In this document: one piece after another, positions 63,586-64,000 of the stretch
Position numbering within the stretch: the stretch's first letter is position 1
How the letters are laid out: every line of letters starts with the position of its first letter
Assembly (NCBI RefSeq): GCF_026241135.1
Contig: NZ_JAPFGA010000003.1
Coordinates: 124,001 to 188,000 of the forward strand
DNA from: Galbibacter kalidii
GTDB taxonomy: Bacteria; Bacteroidota; Bacteroidia; Flavobacteriales; Flavobacteriaceae
Reading direction: 5' to 3'
Length of the DNA stretch: 64,000 nucleotides
Made by a program: the position numbers and the translations under genes
Notes under the pieces: generated by a model
Database searches by the model: none
What the model was told of the DNA's origin: nothing
The model's input: only the letters and a program-made list of their open reading frames with translations

Positions 63586-64000
63586 TTATCCTCCTGCGTA
63601 GATATAGGCGCAGCCGTGTTCTTGTGCACGACCCAACGCCCATACCCCTGAAGGAACTAATTGAATCTCGGGAAGAATACCATCTACCCACTCTTTATAA
63701 ACTTTATCGGTATCCATATCCATTTTTCCTGCAATTATACCACTGTAGACCTTTATAGCAAGGTTACAGACACAAAACATAGCTCCTCTTTCTTGCAGCC
63801 GTTTTATCCCATCTATGCCCGGAAGTGGAAAATCTCCTTCCCGTGGCTCATAATAGGGATTGCGAAGTGATGGTTTTTGGGTAGCATTATCATTTATTTT
63901 AAAAACTTCTCCCAGCTTATATTTTTTCCAAATACGGGAATGCAACACAAAAGGGATGGCGTCATGCCTTAAGACGGTCATGGCCGTAATTTCACTATCG
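63586..64000 (-). CDS. DsrE-like exported protein (partial, N-terminus beyond the window)
   Basis: Open frame of 138 codons to the right edge with no stop, so the true start lies beyond 64000; an internal Met at 63981 is not the start. The sequence TVLRHDAIPFVLHSRIWKKY, REGDFPLPGIDGIKRL, MFCVCNLAIKVYSG and VPSGVWALGRAQEHGCAYIY resembles Tat-exported DsrE-like proteins of Bacteroidota and Proteobacteria. The C-V-C motif may be redox-active. Function unknown; the family name is by resemblance only. Confidence 0.5.
   Translation of the reverse strand, partial: DSEITAMTVLRHDAIPFVLHSRIWKKYKLGEVFKINDNATQKPSLRNPYYEPREGDFPLPGIDGIKRLQERGAMFCVCNLAIKVYSGIIAGKMDMDTDKVYKEWVDGILPEIQLVPSGVWALGRAQEHGCAYIYAGG

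Noticed and set aside
1-64000. Prophage, integrative element or tRNA-linked island
   Set aside because: No integrase, phage structural gene, conjugation gene or tRNA was seen in either strand.

Overview
The window reads as a chromosomal segment of a Bacteroidota bacterium, most likely a marine or aquatic member of the Flavobacteriaceae. The evidence is two SusC/SusD pairs, a cell-surface protein with a gliding-motility/T9SS type B C-terminal domain, many lipoproteins, a LytTR regulator with a LytS-like kinase, DeoR-type sugar regulators, AT-rich spacers, TAnnTTTG-type promoter boxes, and dispersed palindromes built on a CTTCGACAAGCTCAG-like core. I saw no rRNA, tRNA, CRISPR array, transposase or phage gene.

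Layout. 1-13 kb is mostly housekeeping: the end of rdgB, a GNAT enzyme, an ABC exporter, a T9SS cargo protein, uvrB, Hsp20, a TerB-like protein, an APS reductase, sucC, a Lon-N domain protein and lysA. 13.3-16.1 kb is a co-directional run of a secreted thioredoxin, a class A beta-lactamase-like lipoprotein, an exported VOC protein and a NudK-like Nudix enzyme. 16.1-32.7 kb is an amino-sugar utilisation locus. Its left arm is susC-susD, an FG-GAP/ASPIC lipoprotein and a DUF3472/discoidin lipoprotein. Its divergent right arm is agaS, a PfkB kinase, a class II tagatose/fructose-bisphosphate aldolase, an amidohydrolase, a GH109 enzyme and a DeoR regulator. Together these suggest catabolism of alpha-linked GalNAc glycans. 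32.7-36.9 kb is a trehalose pair (GH15 and an OtsA-OtsB fusion). 36.9-46.7 kb is mixed: peptidases (M28, M1), a dienelactone hydrolase, YdeI-like, transglutaminase-like, DinB, DUF4349 and Cu/Zn SOD proteins.

47.0-61.3 kb is a second amino-sugar locus: an MFS sugar transporter, a LytTR/LytS pair, a NagB deaminase fused to a PIG-L/LmbE deacetylase domain, a BadF-type GlcNAc kinase, a DeoR repressor, susC-susD and a GHL10 (DUF187/YngK/DigH-like) hydrolase. It looks made to import and ferment GlcNAc-containing oligosaccharides, possibly denuded peptidoglycan or chitin. The last 3 kb holds a GNAT, a conserved hypothetical, a TauE/SafE exporter and a truncated DsrE-like protein.

The most notable points are: the missing NagA-type deacetylase in both amino-sugar loci, with two unrelated candidate replacements (an Amidohydro_2 protein and the NagB-fused PIG-L domain); hairpins sitting exactly between susD and the downstream hydrolase or lipoprotein genes in both loci; a MITE-like repeat family in five copies with a nested palindrome; and two copies of another small palindrome whose stems differ by compensatory changes. 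Family names come from motif recognition by eye; no database search was run.
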